Positions 1 to 7,556 of a stretch of 32,288 nucleotides of DNA are shown piece after piece. Position numbers and translations under genes: made by a program. The DNA is from an uncultured Bacteroides sp. (GTDB taxonomy: Bacteria; Bacteroidota; Bacteroidia; Bacteroidales; Bacteroidaceae), in assembly GCA_949296855.1 (NCBI GenBank), contig CASFRN010000015.1:1-32288 (forward strand). The letters are read 5' to 3'. Position 1 is the stretch's first letter. The number at the start of each line of letters is the position of its first letter. The notes under the pieces were generated by a model. That model saw only the letters and a program-made list of their open reading frames with translations, ran no database searches and was not told the origin of the DNA.

Positions 1-1
1 A

Positions 2-670
2 TTGGTCTTCGTTTCTTTAGATACTTGGACAATTTCTGTAGAAGGATGGACGGCGCGGATGCTTCGCACGCAAGGGGCAGTGACTGCAGAGCCTGTATAT
101 AATAAGGTATACGATTTTGCCATGGAGTTTTATGCGGATAGCGATGGGAGTGTTGCTTTTGTTGGCTATTCGTTGTTCGAGACCGATGCGTTCGGCAATT
201 ATAAAACCAATCTTTTAGCTTCAGATGAAAAGATAGAACAGCGGCTTTCCGTCTATATTCCGACAGAGCGGTTGTATGAAGTGCGTCGGCGTTTGCTTCA
301 ATTTTTGCCTGATTGGCTGGACGGATATTATACGGGTTATTTGGGCATTGACATGATGGTGTGCCGTTATTCAGATGGTTATGCGCTTCATCCCTGTGTG
401 GAGGTTAATTTGCGGATGAATATGGGTGTGCTGTCCTGTTTGCTCTTCAACCGCTATGTGCATCCCGCTTCGCAAGGACGTTTCGTTATCGAACATTATG
501 TTGCTCCCGGTGAGGCTTTGCGGTTTCATGAGCGGATGTTGGGGCAGCATCCGCTCAGGTTGGAAAGCGGTAAATGGATGGAAGGGTATGTTTCCTTGAC
601 TCCCGTAAGCCGGGATACGCATTATCAGGCGTATGTTTTGGTTACTGCTAAACAGTTGCTGAATGATTGA
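2..670 (+). CDS. ATP-grasp-like protein, C-terminal part (5' end outside window)
   Basis: The reading frame is open from the left edge and ends in TGA at 668-670, so this is the last 222 codons of a longer gene; the TTG at position 2 is only the first complete codon. The stretch with Asp117 followed by Pro-Cys-Val-Glu134-Val-Asn136-Leu-Arg138 resembles the metal/ATP-binding end of ATP-grasp ligases (Glu-x-Asn-x-Arg). The upstream part (EPVYNKVYDFAMEF, VAFVGYSLF) also fits the central sheet of that fold. The N-terminal lysine-containing loop would be outside the window. I do not recognise a substrate. No signal peptide can be judged. The gene is convergent with the PpiD-like gene, separated by a repeat array and a terminator. 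Confidence 0.6.
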   Translation: MVFVSLDTWTISVEGWTARMLRTQGAVTAEPVYNKVYDFAMEFYADSDGSVAFVGYSLFETDAFGNYKTNLLASDEKIEQRLSVYIPTERLYEVRRRLLQFLPDWLDGYYTGYLGIDMMVCRYSDGYALHPCVEVNLRMNMGVLSCLLFNRYVHPASQGRFVIEHYVAPGEALRFHERMLGQHPLRLESGKWMEGYVSLTPVSRDTHYQAYVLVTAKQLLND

Positions 671-755
671 TAGAGAAGAGTGGACGGCGGTGTCTTTCAT
701 TCCAGCAGGATGAGTATGTAGTTTATACATAGTGCCTTATGCAAAACAGGGTAGT

Positions 756-849
756 TTCAGACCTGTTTCATCTTGTTGAAACTTTAGTTTTATCAAGGTG
801 AAACTAGAGTTTCGTGCTGCTAAAACTGCAGTTTCTGCAAGATGAAACA
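756..849. repeat. Array of 22-bp units, each with an AAACT-NN-AGTTT palindrome, bounded by an inverted repeat
   Basis: Three units start at 778, 800 and 822, exactly 22 bp apart. Each opens with a palindrome (GAAACTTTAGTTTT, GAAACTAGAGTTTC, AAAACTGCAGTTTC), with half units on either side. The outer 12-bp arms TGTTTCATCTTG (764-775) and CAAGATGAAACA (838-849) are perfect reverse complements, so the whole array can fold into one long hairpin or a row of small ones. It lies in the convergent spacer after the ATP-grasp gene. Function is unknown. It has the same architecture as the array at 18939-19034. Confidence 0.75.
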
Positions 850-861
850 ATCAAACAATAA

Positions 862-906
862 AGGCTGCCTCGACGATGAAGGTAACTTCTATCGCCGAGG
901 CAGCCT
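862..906 (-). terminator. Strong hairpin terminator after the PpiD-like gene
   Basis: The arms AGGCTGCCTCG (862-872) and CGAGGCAGCCT (896-906) pair perfectly, and the inner CGAT/ATCG extends the stem past one mismatch. On the minus strand the hairpin is followed by a T-rich stretch (TTTATTGTTTG). It sits 35 nt past the stop of the minus-strand gene and could also stop plus-strand transcription. Confidence 0.7.
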
Positions 907-940
907 CGATTGTTATAGAAATAGATGAAAAAGAGTCTTT

Positions 941-3079
941 TTAGAAATACAGGTAGCGTTGGTCAACAACCTTGCCTTTTTCACGCAAGTCGTAGTAGAT
1001 GCTTTGGTTAATCATACGTGATGTTGTAGCAGACAGAGCCGCTTCTTCTTTCTTTGCGTCGAATTCTTCCGCACCTTTATCTTTAGCATATACCTGAATC
1101 ATGTAGACACCCGCGTTACCTTTAATTGGAGCGGATACCTTATTTACATCGGTCTTCGAAGCGTATGCGCTGATAGCCGGTTCGCTGGCGCGGGCTACAG
1201 AGATGTAAGCTGCGGCATTGAAGGTTACGTGTTTTACGCTATCGCTGACGGCATCTTTGATACCCTTTACTTGGTCGAGGCTGTTGAAGCCTTCCATTTG
1301 ACTCATCAGTTGTTCCGCTTTCTTATCGCGGATGATTTCAGCTTTCAGCATATTTGCCACTTTGTTGATGTTGACATAACCTGCCTTGTTGACAGCTTCC
1401 AGCCCTACTACTATCATGTGGTCGTTGTCGCCGCATTCGTAAAGTTGGGATACTTCGCCCGGTTTAGCGTCGAAAATCCAACGTAAAGCCTCTTGTGTGG
1501 AATGGATGTTAGCTACATGGTGTGCGTCGCTGCGGAAGTCTGACATTGGAATGAGTGTATAGCCAGCTTCTTCTGCGTTCTTTTTCATGTCATCCAGCGT
1601 CGTGTTTTGAGCAACGAACTGGCTGAATTTGTTGTATGCGTCGCTATAAGTTTCCTTGCTGAACTCAACCGGAAGTTTTACGACTGCCACCTGGTATTTA
1701 GGCTTCATTGCCTTTTTGCTCATGACTTGTAGAATCAAGTTGGCTTGTCCTACTTGCAAGTTTTTCAGTTCGTTTACCGGTTGGTTAATCAGTGTTTGAA
1801 TGTACTTTAAATTGTCAGCGTCGAGTGCCGCTCCTTCCCAACTTCTGGCGTTTATCCATGCAGCTTCTCCCGTTTGTCCGTATGCTTTAGCCACTTCGGC
1901 AAAGTCGGCTCCGCCTTTGATGGCATTGAAGATGCTGTCTGCCAATTCTGTGCGTCTGGCTTCAGTATCCGCCATTACTTGAATTTGGCGGATTTGGATT
2001 GAGTCGGGTGCGGTAGCCTTAGCGATAATCTTGAAAGCATTGTAAGAGTCATCGCTTTGGTTGTAGTAAGGGCCGTATACTTCGTTTACAGAAGCAGAGT
2101 CCAAACGTGCAGCTACGTCTTGCGGAAGCGAAGTCTTGTTGATGGCTACGCCGGTATAATTCACAGCCGAACCGGTAGAGCGGATAAACGCATCGTAGTC
2201 GTTCGTCATTTGGTCTAACTGGTTGCTGTACTCGGTCACTTCTTTCAATACATCGGCACGGTCGGCATCCGAAGGAACTACGTGCACATCAATGTATTGG
2301 ATGTCGCGGGTCTCTACCGGTTGCTTGAACGATTCTTTGCGTTCGTTGTACAAGTCTTTGATTTCGCTGTCTGTTACGGTGATGGTAGAATCGCTGATGC
2401 TGGCGTAAGGTACGCCCGCTAACAGCAAGTCGCTTTGTTCGGTACGTCCTTTAAAAACATCTTCGGCAGACACCGGATTTGAAATCAGCGATTTGGCAAT
2501 CAGGTTTTGATACTTGGAAGCCAATGTAGATTCTTTTAGAGTCTTTTCGATGAATTTCCAAAGGTTGTACATTTTTTGGTAATACTCGGCGTATTGGGCG
2601 GGCATTTGTGTAGAGCCGAGGTTGGCATATTCTACCAGGAATTTCTTCAGCATATCTTTGTCGAAAGCTCCAGTCTGCGGGTTACGGAAAGGAGTTTGCA
2701 ACAGCAGTTGGTTGGTTCCTTCGTCTATGATGGCTTGCAGTTCCTTATCGGTAACTGTTAAGCCCAGCTTCTCGGCTTCGCTTGCTATCAGTTGATTGGT
2801 GACGTATGTATTCCATACTTGGTCTTTGATTCCGTTCAACTGGTCTTCGTTCAACGAATTCAACCCGTTGGTCATCTTAATGACTTCGCTGACTTCGTCT
2901 ACCATTTTCTGATACTCTTGTGCGGAAAGTTTCTCTCCGTTTACTTCTCCTACGTCTTGTCTGCCTTGGTGAGGTTGGATAACCCTCCATGCGTCACCCG
3001 CGATAAAAGCGAACAGGGCAAGACCGATTACAACCACCAACAGTGGTCCTTTGCTTCTAATTGATTGTAAAGTTGCCAT
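941..3079 (-). CDS. Membrane-anchored peptidylprolyl isomerase, PpiD/SurA-like
   Basis: This 712-residue protein has a short cytoplasmic N-terminus, one membrane helix (about residues 12-30) and a large periplasmic part. Residues about 41-215 match the SurA/PpiD N-terminal chaperone region (VGEVNGEKLSAQEYQKMVDEV). Residues about 360-460 form a parvulin-type rotamase domain (IQIRQIQVMADTE, GGADFAEVAKAYG, then a SWEG-containing loop). The C-terminal 250 residues are less conserved. The family assists folding of outer-membrane and secreted proteins at the periplasmic face of the inner membrane. The ATG at 3079 is chosen because it directly precedes the anchor helix. It is last in the minus-strand envelope cluster but seems to have its own promoter (3120-3127) and a strong terminator. 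In other Bacteroidales the gene normally follows an HlyC/CorC-like gene, which is absent here. Identification of the family is firm; the exact symbol is not. Confidence 0.9.
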   Translation of the reverse strand: MATLQSIRSKGPLLVVVIGLALFAFIAGDAWRVIQPHQGRQDVGEVNGEKLSAQEYQKMVDEVSEVIKMTNGLNSLNEDQLNGIKDQVWNTYVTNQLIASEAEKLGLTVTDKELQAIIDEGTNQLLLQTPFRNPQTGAFDKDMLKKFLVEYANLGSTQMPAQYAEYYQKMYNLWKFIEKTLKESTLASKYQNLIAKSLISNPVSAEDVFKGRTEQSDLLLAGVPYASISDSTITVTDSEIKDLYNERKESFKQPVETRDIQYIDVHVVPSDADRADVLKEVTEYSNQLDQMTNDYDAFIRSTGSAVNYTGVAINKTSLPQDVAARLDSASVNEVYGPYYNQSDDSYNAFKIIAKATAPDSIQIRQIQVMADTEARRTELADSIFNAIKGGADFAEVAKAYGQTGEAAWINARSWEGAALDADNLKYIQTLINQPVNELKNLQVGQANLILQVMSKKAMKPKYQVAVVKLPVEFSKETYSDAYNKFSQFVAQNTTLDDMKKNAEEAGYTLIPMSDFRSDAHHVANIHSTQEALRWIFDAKPGEVSQLYECGDNDHMIVVGLEAVNKAGYVNINKVANMLKAEIIRDKKAEQLMSQMEGFNSLDQVKGIKDAVSDSVKHVTFNAAAYISVARASEPAISAYASKTDVNKVSAPIKGNAGVYMIQVYAKDKGAEEFDAKKEEAALSATTSRMINQSIYYDLREKGKVVDQRYLYF

Positions 3080-3405
3080 TTAACGTTATGATTTTATTAT
3101 TGTTTTTCCATTTAGCGCACGAAGATACAAAAAATGTACATAGCCGTGCCCTTTTTCTACAAAAAAATGATGATTTTCGTTCATTTACGGTGTTACTTTC
3201 AGTTTTACAGGTTCTATTTGGGTGGTTGTGACCTTGATTGTCTTGAAATGGAAGCGGCCAACGGTTGCCCTTTCGGGCACTTTCGGGAAGCTTGGGTGTC
3301 CGTGGAGAATCAATCTTGCCTGTTTTATGCCCCGATATGCGTAGGATGCCGATGGAAGTGAAGATGCCGGCTTGGAAGAGTGCATAAAATGCAAAAGTAG
3401 TCCTG
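3080..3405. other. 326-nt gap between lptC and the PpiD-like gene; possible gene remnant
   Basis: No recognisable gene lies here. On the minus strand an open frame of 74 codons (3409 to 3185) begins with an ATG whose bases overlap the lptC stop codon as ATGA, the arrangement typical of translational coupling. Its Pro-, Lys- and His-rich translation resembles nothing I know, and the other frames give no familiar motif. A GC hairpin TGCCC-TTTC-GGGCA is at about 3264-3277. The spacer could be what remains of a deleted gene, or a true small gene; I cannot decide. Confidence 0.35.
3120..3127 (-). promoter_or_regulatory. Predicted -7 box upstream of the PpiD-like gene
   Basis: On the minus strand the sequence TATCTTCG is close to the Bacteroides -7 consensus TAnnTTTG and lies about 40 nt before the ATG. 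A -33 TTTG at the right distance is not clear, so this is moderate evidence only. Confidence 0.45.
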
Positions 3406-4035
3406 TCATTTCGTTTGATTGGTTTCAGATTGTTTGGTCGTGTCTGTTGGGGCTGTATCTTCTACGGTGAATATACCTGTATTGTTGTATATTTGATATT
3501 CGGTCATTTGTTGGTTCGATTCGAATCCGTATCCGGTAAGCACTTTGTCGGGTTGCTCAATGCGGATAAAGCGGTCGGAATAAATCCGTTCCTTGCCTTG
3601 GTCCCAAAACATCAGTTGCGTATCGAACTTATCACCCCGTTGGCTACGGATATGTACGTTTCCGCGTAATTCCCATAACTTTTTAGGCTCGTAGTAGAAA
3701 GCCGTGTCTGCCTTGATGCTGGCGTCAATGCGGAACAGGGTATCAAATTTTTCCAAGTAGATGCCTTTCTTGAATGCCCAATAGGGGCTGTCTATCCGGC
3801 TATAGACGAGCCATTCGGCAGTGATGATTTTATAGCGGATCATACCTGAATCGGATATATAAGTGGTGACACCGGTTGTTCGCATATCGGGAATGGAATC
3901 TCCTTTGCTGACGGCTTCCGCCAAATTTTCTTTCTTGCCGCACGACGGGAAGAAAAAAAACAAAACGGTTACCCATAAGGCTATCGTCAAGCTCAGCGGT
4001 ATCATGAATCTTTTGTTTGTCTGTTTATATGGCAT
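3406..4035 (-). CDS. lptC: LPS export ABC transporter periplasmic protein LptC
   Basis: This 209-residue protein has an N-terminal membrane segment (about 11-30) ending in a lipobox-like FPSC (Cys32), so it may be a lipoprotein or simply membrane anchored. The body is a beta-jellyroll of the LptC/OstA type: repeated strands such as IRYKIITAEWLVY, FRIDASIKADTAFYY, LWELRGNVHI and TQLMFWDQGKERIYSDRFIRI, the last resembling the hallmark of LptC-family proteins. LptC receives lipopolysaccharide from the LptBFG complex and passes it to LptA. It lies 12 nt after the TPR gene and probably belongs to the same transcript as coaX. The C-terminal tail is Thr/Gln-rich and low in complexity. The stop codon overlaps the ATG of a 74-codon open frame. 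Confidence 0.88.
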   Translation of the reverse strand: MPYKQTNKRFMIPLSLTIALWVTVLFFFFPSCGKKENLAEAVSKGDSIPDMRTTGVTTYISDSGMIRYKIITAEWLVYSRIDSPYWAFKKGIYLEKFDTLFRIDASIKADTAFYYEPKKLWELRGNVHIRSQRGDKFDTQLMFWDQGKERIYSDRFIRIEQPDKVLTGYGFESNQQMTEYQIYNNTGIFTVEDTAPTDTTKQSETNQTK

Positions 4036-4047
4036 GGTGTGTCGGGG

Positions 4048-5439
4048 TTATCTTAAAATGATTGTTTCGTCTATCCATCCGCCGATGATGACGGAATTTC
4101 CTTTTTTCAGCCCTAAATAAGCCAAGTCGTGGTCGCTGGGGATATGGGCTGTATACGTATCGATGAGGCGGGTTGCTTCATCGGTTACGCTGGTGTCTAC
4201 CGACTTGGCTTTTTGCAGCTTGTCGATAACGGCGAAGTAAGTGCATTGGTTTAATGTAGCTTCTTTGCACCAGTTAGGGTTTGAAGCATACATTTGCGCT
4301 ATCAGTATGTAGGGCTTTCCGTCATTCGGGCTAAGCGCGATGGCTTTTAGCGCATATTGTTTAGCACGGCTCCATTGTTTTTGATTAAACAAGACTCTTG
4401 CCGCTTGGTAACAATAGGCTGCTTGTGCTGTAGCAGAGTCGGCCAATTCTACTGCTTTGTCGAAATAAGCTATGCTTTTCTCTGTTTCTCCTTTTTTATA
4501 ATAAAGGTATCCGCACCGGGCTGCCTTTCCGGAGGTAGGGGCTAGCCTGTATACAGCTTCCGAAGCCGCAAGATAAGCCTCTTCGCCTGTACATTTCAGT
4601 TGTTCCAGTGTCGTAAGGACTTGGTTCAAGTACTGTAAGTCGGTTTGATGTTGTTCTATTTTCGGGCTGTATACGGCTTGTATGCACCGGCACGTCGTTT
4701 GCCCGCTTTCTATGAACCGTGCGTCTATGTAGTTTTTAGCCGTTTCCCATAACTGATGTTTTTGGGTGCCTGTCCCGAGGGCTTTTACACGCGCGTTTGC
4801 ATAGTGAGATGCCGTCAGGTAGTCTTGAATGAATTGTTCGATATGGCCCGGGTTGTCTTTTAGTTTTTGAAGCGACAAGTCCATAAAGTCTTGCAGCATA
4901 TAATAAGTGGATTTCTCCTTTTCCATGCCAATGGCTTTTTGCTCCATTCGGTAAGCTTTGTCAATATCTATCGGCATGGGGGCAAACATGAGGTAATCGT
5001 GTGCCTTCATTCCCAAAACGAATCCGGGAGATACCGGCGCATCGGTCAGTGTGTTGAGTGAATCCAAGTAATGTATCCGCAGGTCGTGTACGGCCATCAG
5101 TTCTTTTAGAAAGCCTTTTCTTTCGGTTTCGCTTTCCGAATCGGCTATCAGCGCGCGTAATATTTTAGCTCCGTCTGTGTATAGGCGTGGGTATGCCCAC
5201 GGCGTTTCGGTAAACGCCGTCTTCCAAGGTGCATAAGCTTTCCCGAAGTCGTCAACATCCAAAAACGTTTGATAAAGGGCGATATTCTTTACGCTCCGGA
5301 CACTGTCTGCTCTGTGTCCGAAACGTGAACCGTCTTCTATTCCTTTTTGGGCATTTACCGAAACGGAATCAAGAAGCAAGGCAACCAATAATAAACCGAA
5401 TGTACTTGTTTTCATGGTATTTTGCTTCCGGTGTTCCAT
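4048..5439 (-). CDS. Exported tetratricopeptide repeat protein
   Basis: This 463-residue protein carries an N-terminal signal peptide (MKTSTFGLLLVALLLDSVSV then NAQ) if translation starts at the second ATG (5415). The first ATG (5439) overlaps the stop of the upstream gene as TAATG, which suggests translational coupling; both starts are possible. Helical TPR-like repeats occupy roughly residues 280-380 (GYLYYKKGETEKSIAYFDKAVEL, then QAARVLFNQKQWSRAKQYALKAIALSPND). The protein is a conserved companion of lptC and coaX in Bacteroidales, so a role in envelope biogenesis is plausible, but no specific function is established from sequence. Cysteines are unusually frequent for a periplasmic TPR protein (for example TTCRC and KCTGEEAY). 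Confidence 0.8.
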   Translation of the reverse strand: MEHRKQNTMKTSTFGLLLVALLLDSVSVNAQKGIEDGSRFGHRADSVRSVKNIALYQTFLDVDDFGKAYAPWKTAFTETPWAYPRLYTDGAKILRALIADSESETERKGFLKELMAVHDLRIHYLDSLNTLTDAPVSPGFVLGMKAHDYLMFAPMPIDIDKAYRMEQKAIGMEKEKSTYYMLQDFMDLSLQKLKDNPGHIEQFIQDYLTASHYANARVKALGTGTQKHQLWETAKNYIDARFIESGQTTCRCIQAVYSPKIEQHQTDLQYLNQVLTTLEQLKCTGEEAYLAASEAVYRLAPTSGKAARCGYLYYKKGETEKSIAYFDKAVELADSATAQAAYCYQAARVLFNQKQWSRAKQYALKAIALSPNDGKPYILIAQMYASNPNWCKEATLNQCTYFAVIDKLQKAKSVDTSVTDEATRLIDTYTAHIPSDHDLAYLGLKKGNSVIIGGWIDETIILR

Positions 5440-6710
5440 TAATTAACTTTCCATTTCATGAACCAAGGCTCGTTGAAGGTCAAGCCTAACTTGATGACAA
5501 AACGGTCTTCCGACAACATATTTGAAACGGAGGGACGTACGCGGACATATTGTCCGGTCAAGTTCAAGATGGTTCTCCGCTGGAACAAGTAAAGCGGGAA
5601 TCCGAATCCGGCGTTGACGCTGTATTCAGACGGCCCTTCGCATTGAGCCAGTCGTAAATAAGGGGTAGCGTAGTTGAATCCGATGCGGTAGCGGACGCGT
5701 TGCAGGTAGTTTCTTCCAATCTGGTTCGGGAGGAATTCCGCTCCTATGGCAATTTTATTCCGGTCTTCGTACATATTGGTCTTGTTTTGGTATTTCACCG
5801 AAGACCATTTCTGCAGCGTGTAATCTGCGCCTATGGTCAGTTTGCTATTATGCGTATATGCCAGCCCGACACCGAACGTGTGCGGAATGCCGTACGAGTC
5901 GTTTATCACTTTCTCGTTGACCGCCGAATAGCTTGGGCTGCTCGGGTTGTCCGTCACTTGGATGCCTTCCGTGTCGGTAGAGTTCAGCGTATGTCCCAAG
6001 CCGTATACCAACCCCAATGTCAGATAATTTGCTTTGCCTATCGGGTGGGTATATTGCACGCCGAAGTCGGCAACATAGCTTTTTACTTTCACCTTATTAT
6101 ATACATACGTTTGGTCACTGTTCGTATTGAATGCGATGCTCGACTGGTAATTGAGCGAACCATACATGTACCCCGCGCTGACTCCTACAGACAGGTTATC
6201 CAATATCTTAAAGCCCAGCCCGGCGGTAATCTGCTGCAGTCCGCCGTCGCCATAAAACGCATTGGTGGCTGTATAGTCATCGTTCCCTTCTACGGGGGTT
6301 GTAGTAGAGAAGTTGTATCCTACGGTAGAATAGGGGGTGAACCCGATGGCAAGCCCCAGGCGCTTGTGTAGGCGGAACTGCATCGCCATATAGTCGAAAC
6401 TGGAGTTCTTGGCGTTCGACTTGATGCCGTTTTCTTTGTAATTGGAGCTTTTCAGGCTCATGCCCATGTCGAACATGAATGAAAGCGAATCGACGGAGGA
6501 GAACGAGGCGGGGTTGGTCATGTTGATATATCCGCTGTTGCGGATGCCGTAGCCTACGCCTCCCATGGCGGCATTGTTAGCAAAACCCCGGTCGGACAAA
6601 TCGCCCAATCCATATCGTGTATAAGGAGAGTTAACGCTTGACTGGGCGGTAGCCGTCAGGCAACCGCTGATGATTATCAAGACGCTAAAAAGTGCTTTCT
6701 TTCTTAACAT
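5439..6710 (-). CDS. Outer-membrane beta-barrel protein (FadL/OMPP1-like)
   Basis: This 423-residue protein has a signal sequence ending near ATAQ (residue 23). An ISGC tetrapeptide just before it could alternatively act as a lipobox. The mature part begins SSVNSPYTRYGLGDL and is followed by alternating amphipathic strands rich in Gly, Tyr and Asn (AMGGVGYGIRNSGYINMTNPAS, LSVGVSAGYMYGSLNYQSS). It ends in an aromatic strand, KLGLTFNEPWFMKWKVN. This is the pattern of FadL/OMPP1-type 14-stranded barrels found across Bacteroidota. Its substrate is unknown. The start overlaps the 3' end of coaX by 26 nt, and its stop overlaps the next start, so it is tightly embedded in the coaX-lptC cluster. Confidence 0.82.
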   Translation of the reverse strand: MLRKKALFSVLIIISGCLTATAQSSVNSPYTRYGLGDLSDRGFANNAAMGGVGYGIRNSGYINMTNPASFSSVDSLSFMFDMGMSLKSSNYKENGIKSNAKNSSFDYMAMQFRLHKRLGLAIGFTPYSTVGYNFSTTTPVEGNDDYTATNAFYGDGGLQQITAGLGFKILDNLSVGVSAGYMYGSLNYQSSIAFNTNSDQTYVYNKVKVKSYVADFGVQYTHPIGKANYLTLGLVYGLGHTLNSTDTEGIQVTDNPSSPSYSAVNEKVINDSYGIPHTFGVGLAYTHNSKLTIGADYTLQKWSSVKYQNKTNMYEDRNKIAIGAEFLPNQIGRNYLQRVRYRIGFNYATPYLRLAQCEGPSEYSVNAGFGFPLYLFQRRTILNLTGQYVRVRPSVSNMLSEDRFVIKLGLTFNEPWFMKWKVN

Positions 6711-7425
6711 TATAATTCAATATTCTATTTAAACCTTTCAACACTAAAAATCTGTCTGCAAAGATGATACTTTTTAAGTTTGTATCAAAAGAAAATTTAT
6801 CTCCTCCGGTTAAAAAAACCAAAAGGTCGGGATGTTTTTTTTGCATCAGCCGGATATAGCCCGTTATCTCGAACTCGATGCCTTTGATGACACCTGCGCG
6901 GATAGCCGTTTCAGTGCTGTACCCGAATTCGGGCAAGTCGCCTCCTTTTTCAATCAAAGGAAGCTTGTCGCAACATGCGTTCAGGGTTTTGAACCGGATG
7001 TAAATGCCCGGTGAGATGTTTCCTCCCCAATAGCGTCCTTGCGCATCAATAAATTCGTAGGTCAATGCCGTACCGGCATCTATGACCAACAAATTCTTTC
7101 CCGGAGATAGATAATTGGCACCTACTACTGCCGCCAGCCGGTCCATGCCCAATGTCTCAGGGGTCTTGTACATGTTCTGGATAGGGACCGGAGTCTTGTA
7201 GGTAAGCTCCAGGATAGGGATTTCTATCTTCTTTAATTGCCTTTTAATCGTATTGCTGAGCGTGATGACCGATGCAATGATAATCCGTTCAATCGGATAC
7301 TTGTTGCATAGCATGGGCAAGCAATCGAGCGAGTGGTTTGACCCGCGGATGATTTCTACGATGTCTTCGTTGTCGAACACCGCTAGCTTGGCTACGGTAT
7401 TGCCTATGTCAATAACTAAATTCAC
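6685..7425 (-). CDS. coaX: Type III pantothenate kinase
   Basis: CoaX phosphorylates pantothenate, the first step of coenzyme A synthesis, in the cytoplasm. The ASKHA-fold motifs are all visible: N-terminal NLVIDIGNT (phosphate 1), GMDRLAAV (with the catalytic Asp), and VIDAGTALTYEFID (phosphate 2). With the start chosen here, a GTG at 7425, the protein has 246 residues beginning at the NLVIDIGNT motif, as in most family members. An ATG eight codons earlier (7449) is also in frame, but it lies inside the predicted -7 promoter box (7446-7453), so it would not be in the mRNA. It is first in the minus-strand envelope cluster and overlaps the barrel gene by 26 nt. Confidence 0.9.
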   Translation of the reverse strand: MNLVIDIGNTVAKLAVFDNEDIVEIIRGSNHSLDCLPMLCNKYPIERIIIASVITLSNTIKRQLKKIEIPILELTYKTPVPIQNMYKTPETLGMDRLAAVVGANYLSPGKNLLVIDAGTALTYEFIDAQGRYWGGNISPGIYIRFKTLNACCDKLPLIEKGGDLPEFGYSTETAIRAGVIKGIEFEITGYIRLMQKKHPDLLVFLTGGDKFSFDTNLKSIIFADRFLVLKGLNRILNYNVKKESTF

Positions 7426-7445
7426 TTTTTCTCGTTTTTTGGGAT

Positions 7446-7453
7446 GCAAAGTA
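7446..7453 (-). promoter_or_regulatory. Predicted -7 box of the coaX-lptC operon
   Basis: The minus strand reads TACTTTGC, an excellent match to TAnnTTTG with its usual following C. It overlaps the in-frame ATG at 7449, which is why the GTG at 7425 is preferred as the coaX start; the leader would be about 12-15 nt. Confidence 0.6.
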
Positions 7454-7494
7454 AACTAAAAAAAGAATAGGTCGGGCAATAAAAACGGGAAATT

Positions 7495-7528
7495 CTTTCG
7501 AACTTTTCAATTATTCCATGTATTTTTG
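7495..7528 (+). promoter_or_regulatory. Predicted promoter of the DUF4105 gene
   Basis: TATTTTTG at 7521-7528 matches TAnnTTTG and is followed by GCG. The -33 region is a weak TTTC (7495-7498). The leader would be about 22 nt. It is divergent from the coaX promoter about 70 bp away. Confidence 0.5.
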
Positions 7529-7556
7529 CGCCCGAATAGGCATAAAATAGGCATGA

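Noticed and set aside
756..849. CRISPR array
   Set aside because: Units are contiguous palindromes without unique spacers of 30 nt or more, and no cas genes are present. The same applies to 18939-19034.
3134..3361. Plus-strand 75-codon frame in the lptC-PpiD spacer
   Set aside because: No promoter or motif, and it runs against the operon direction; more likely chance.
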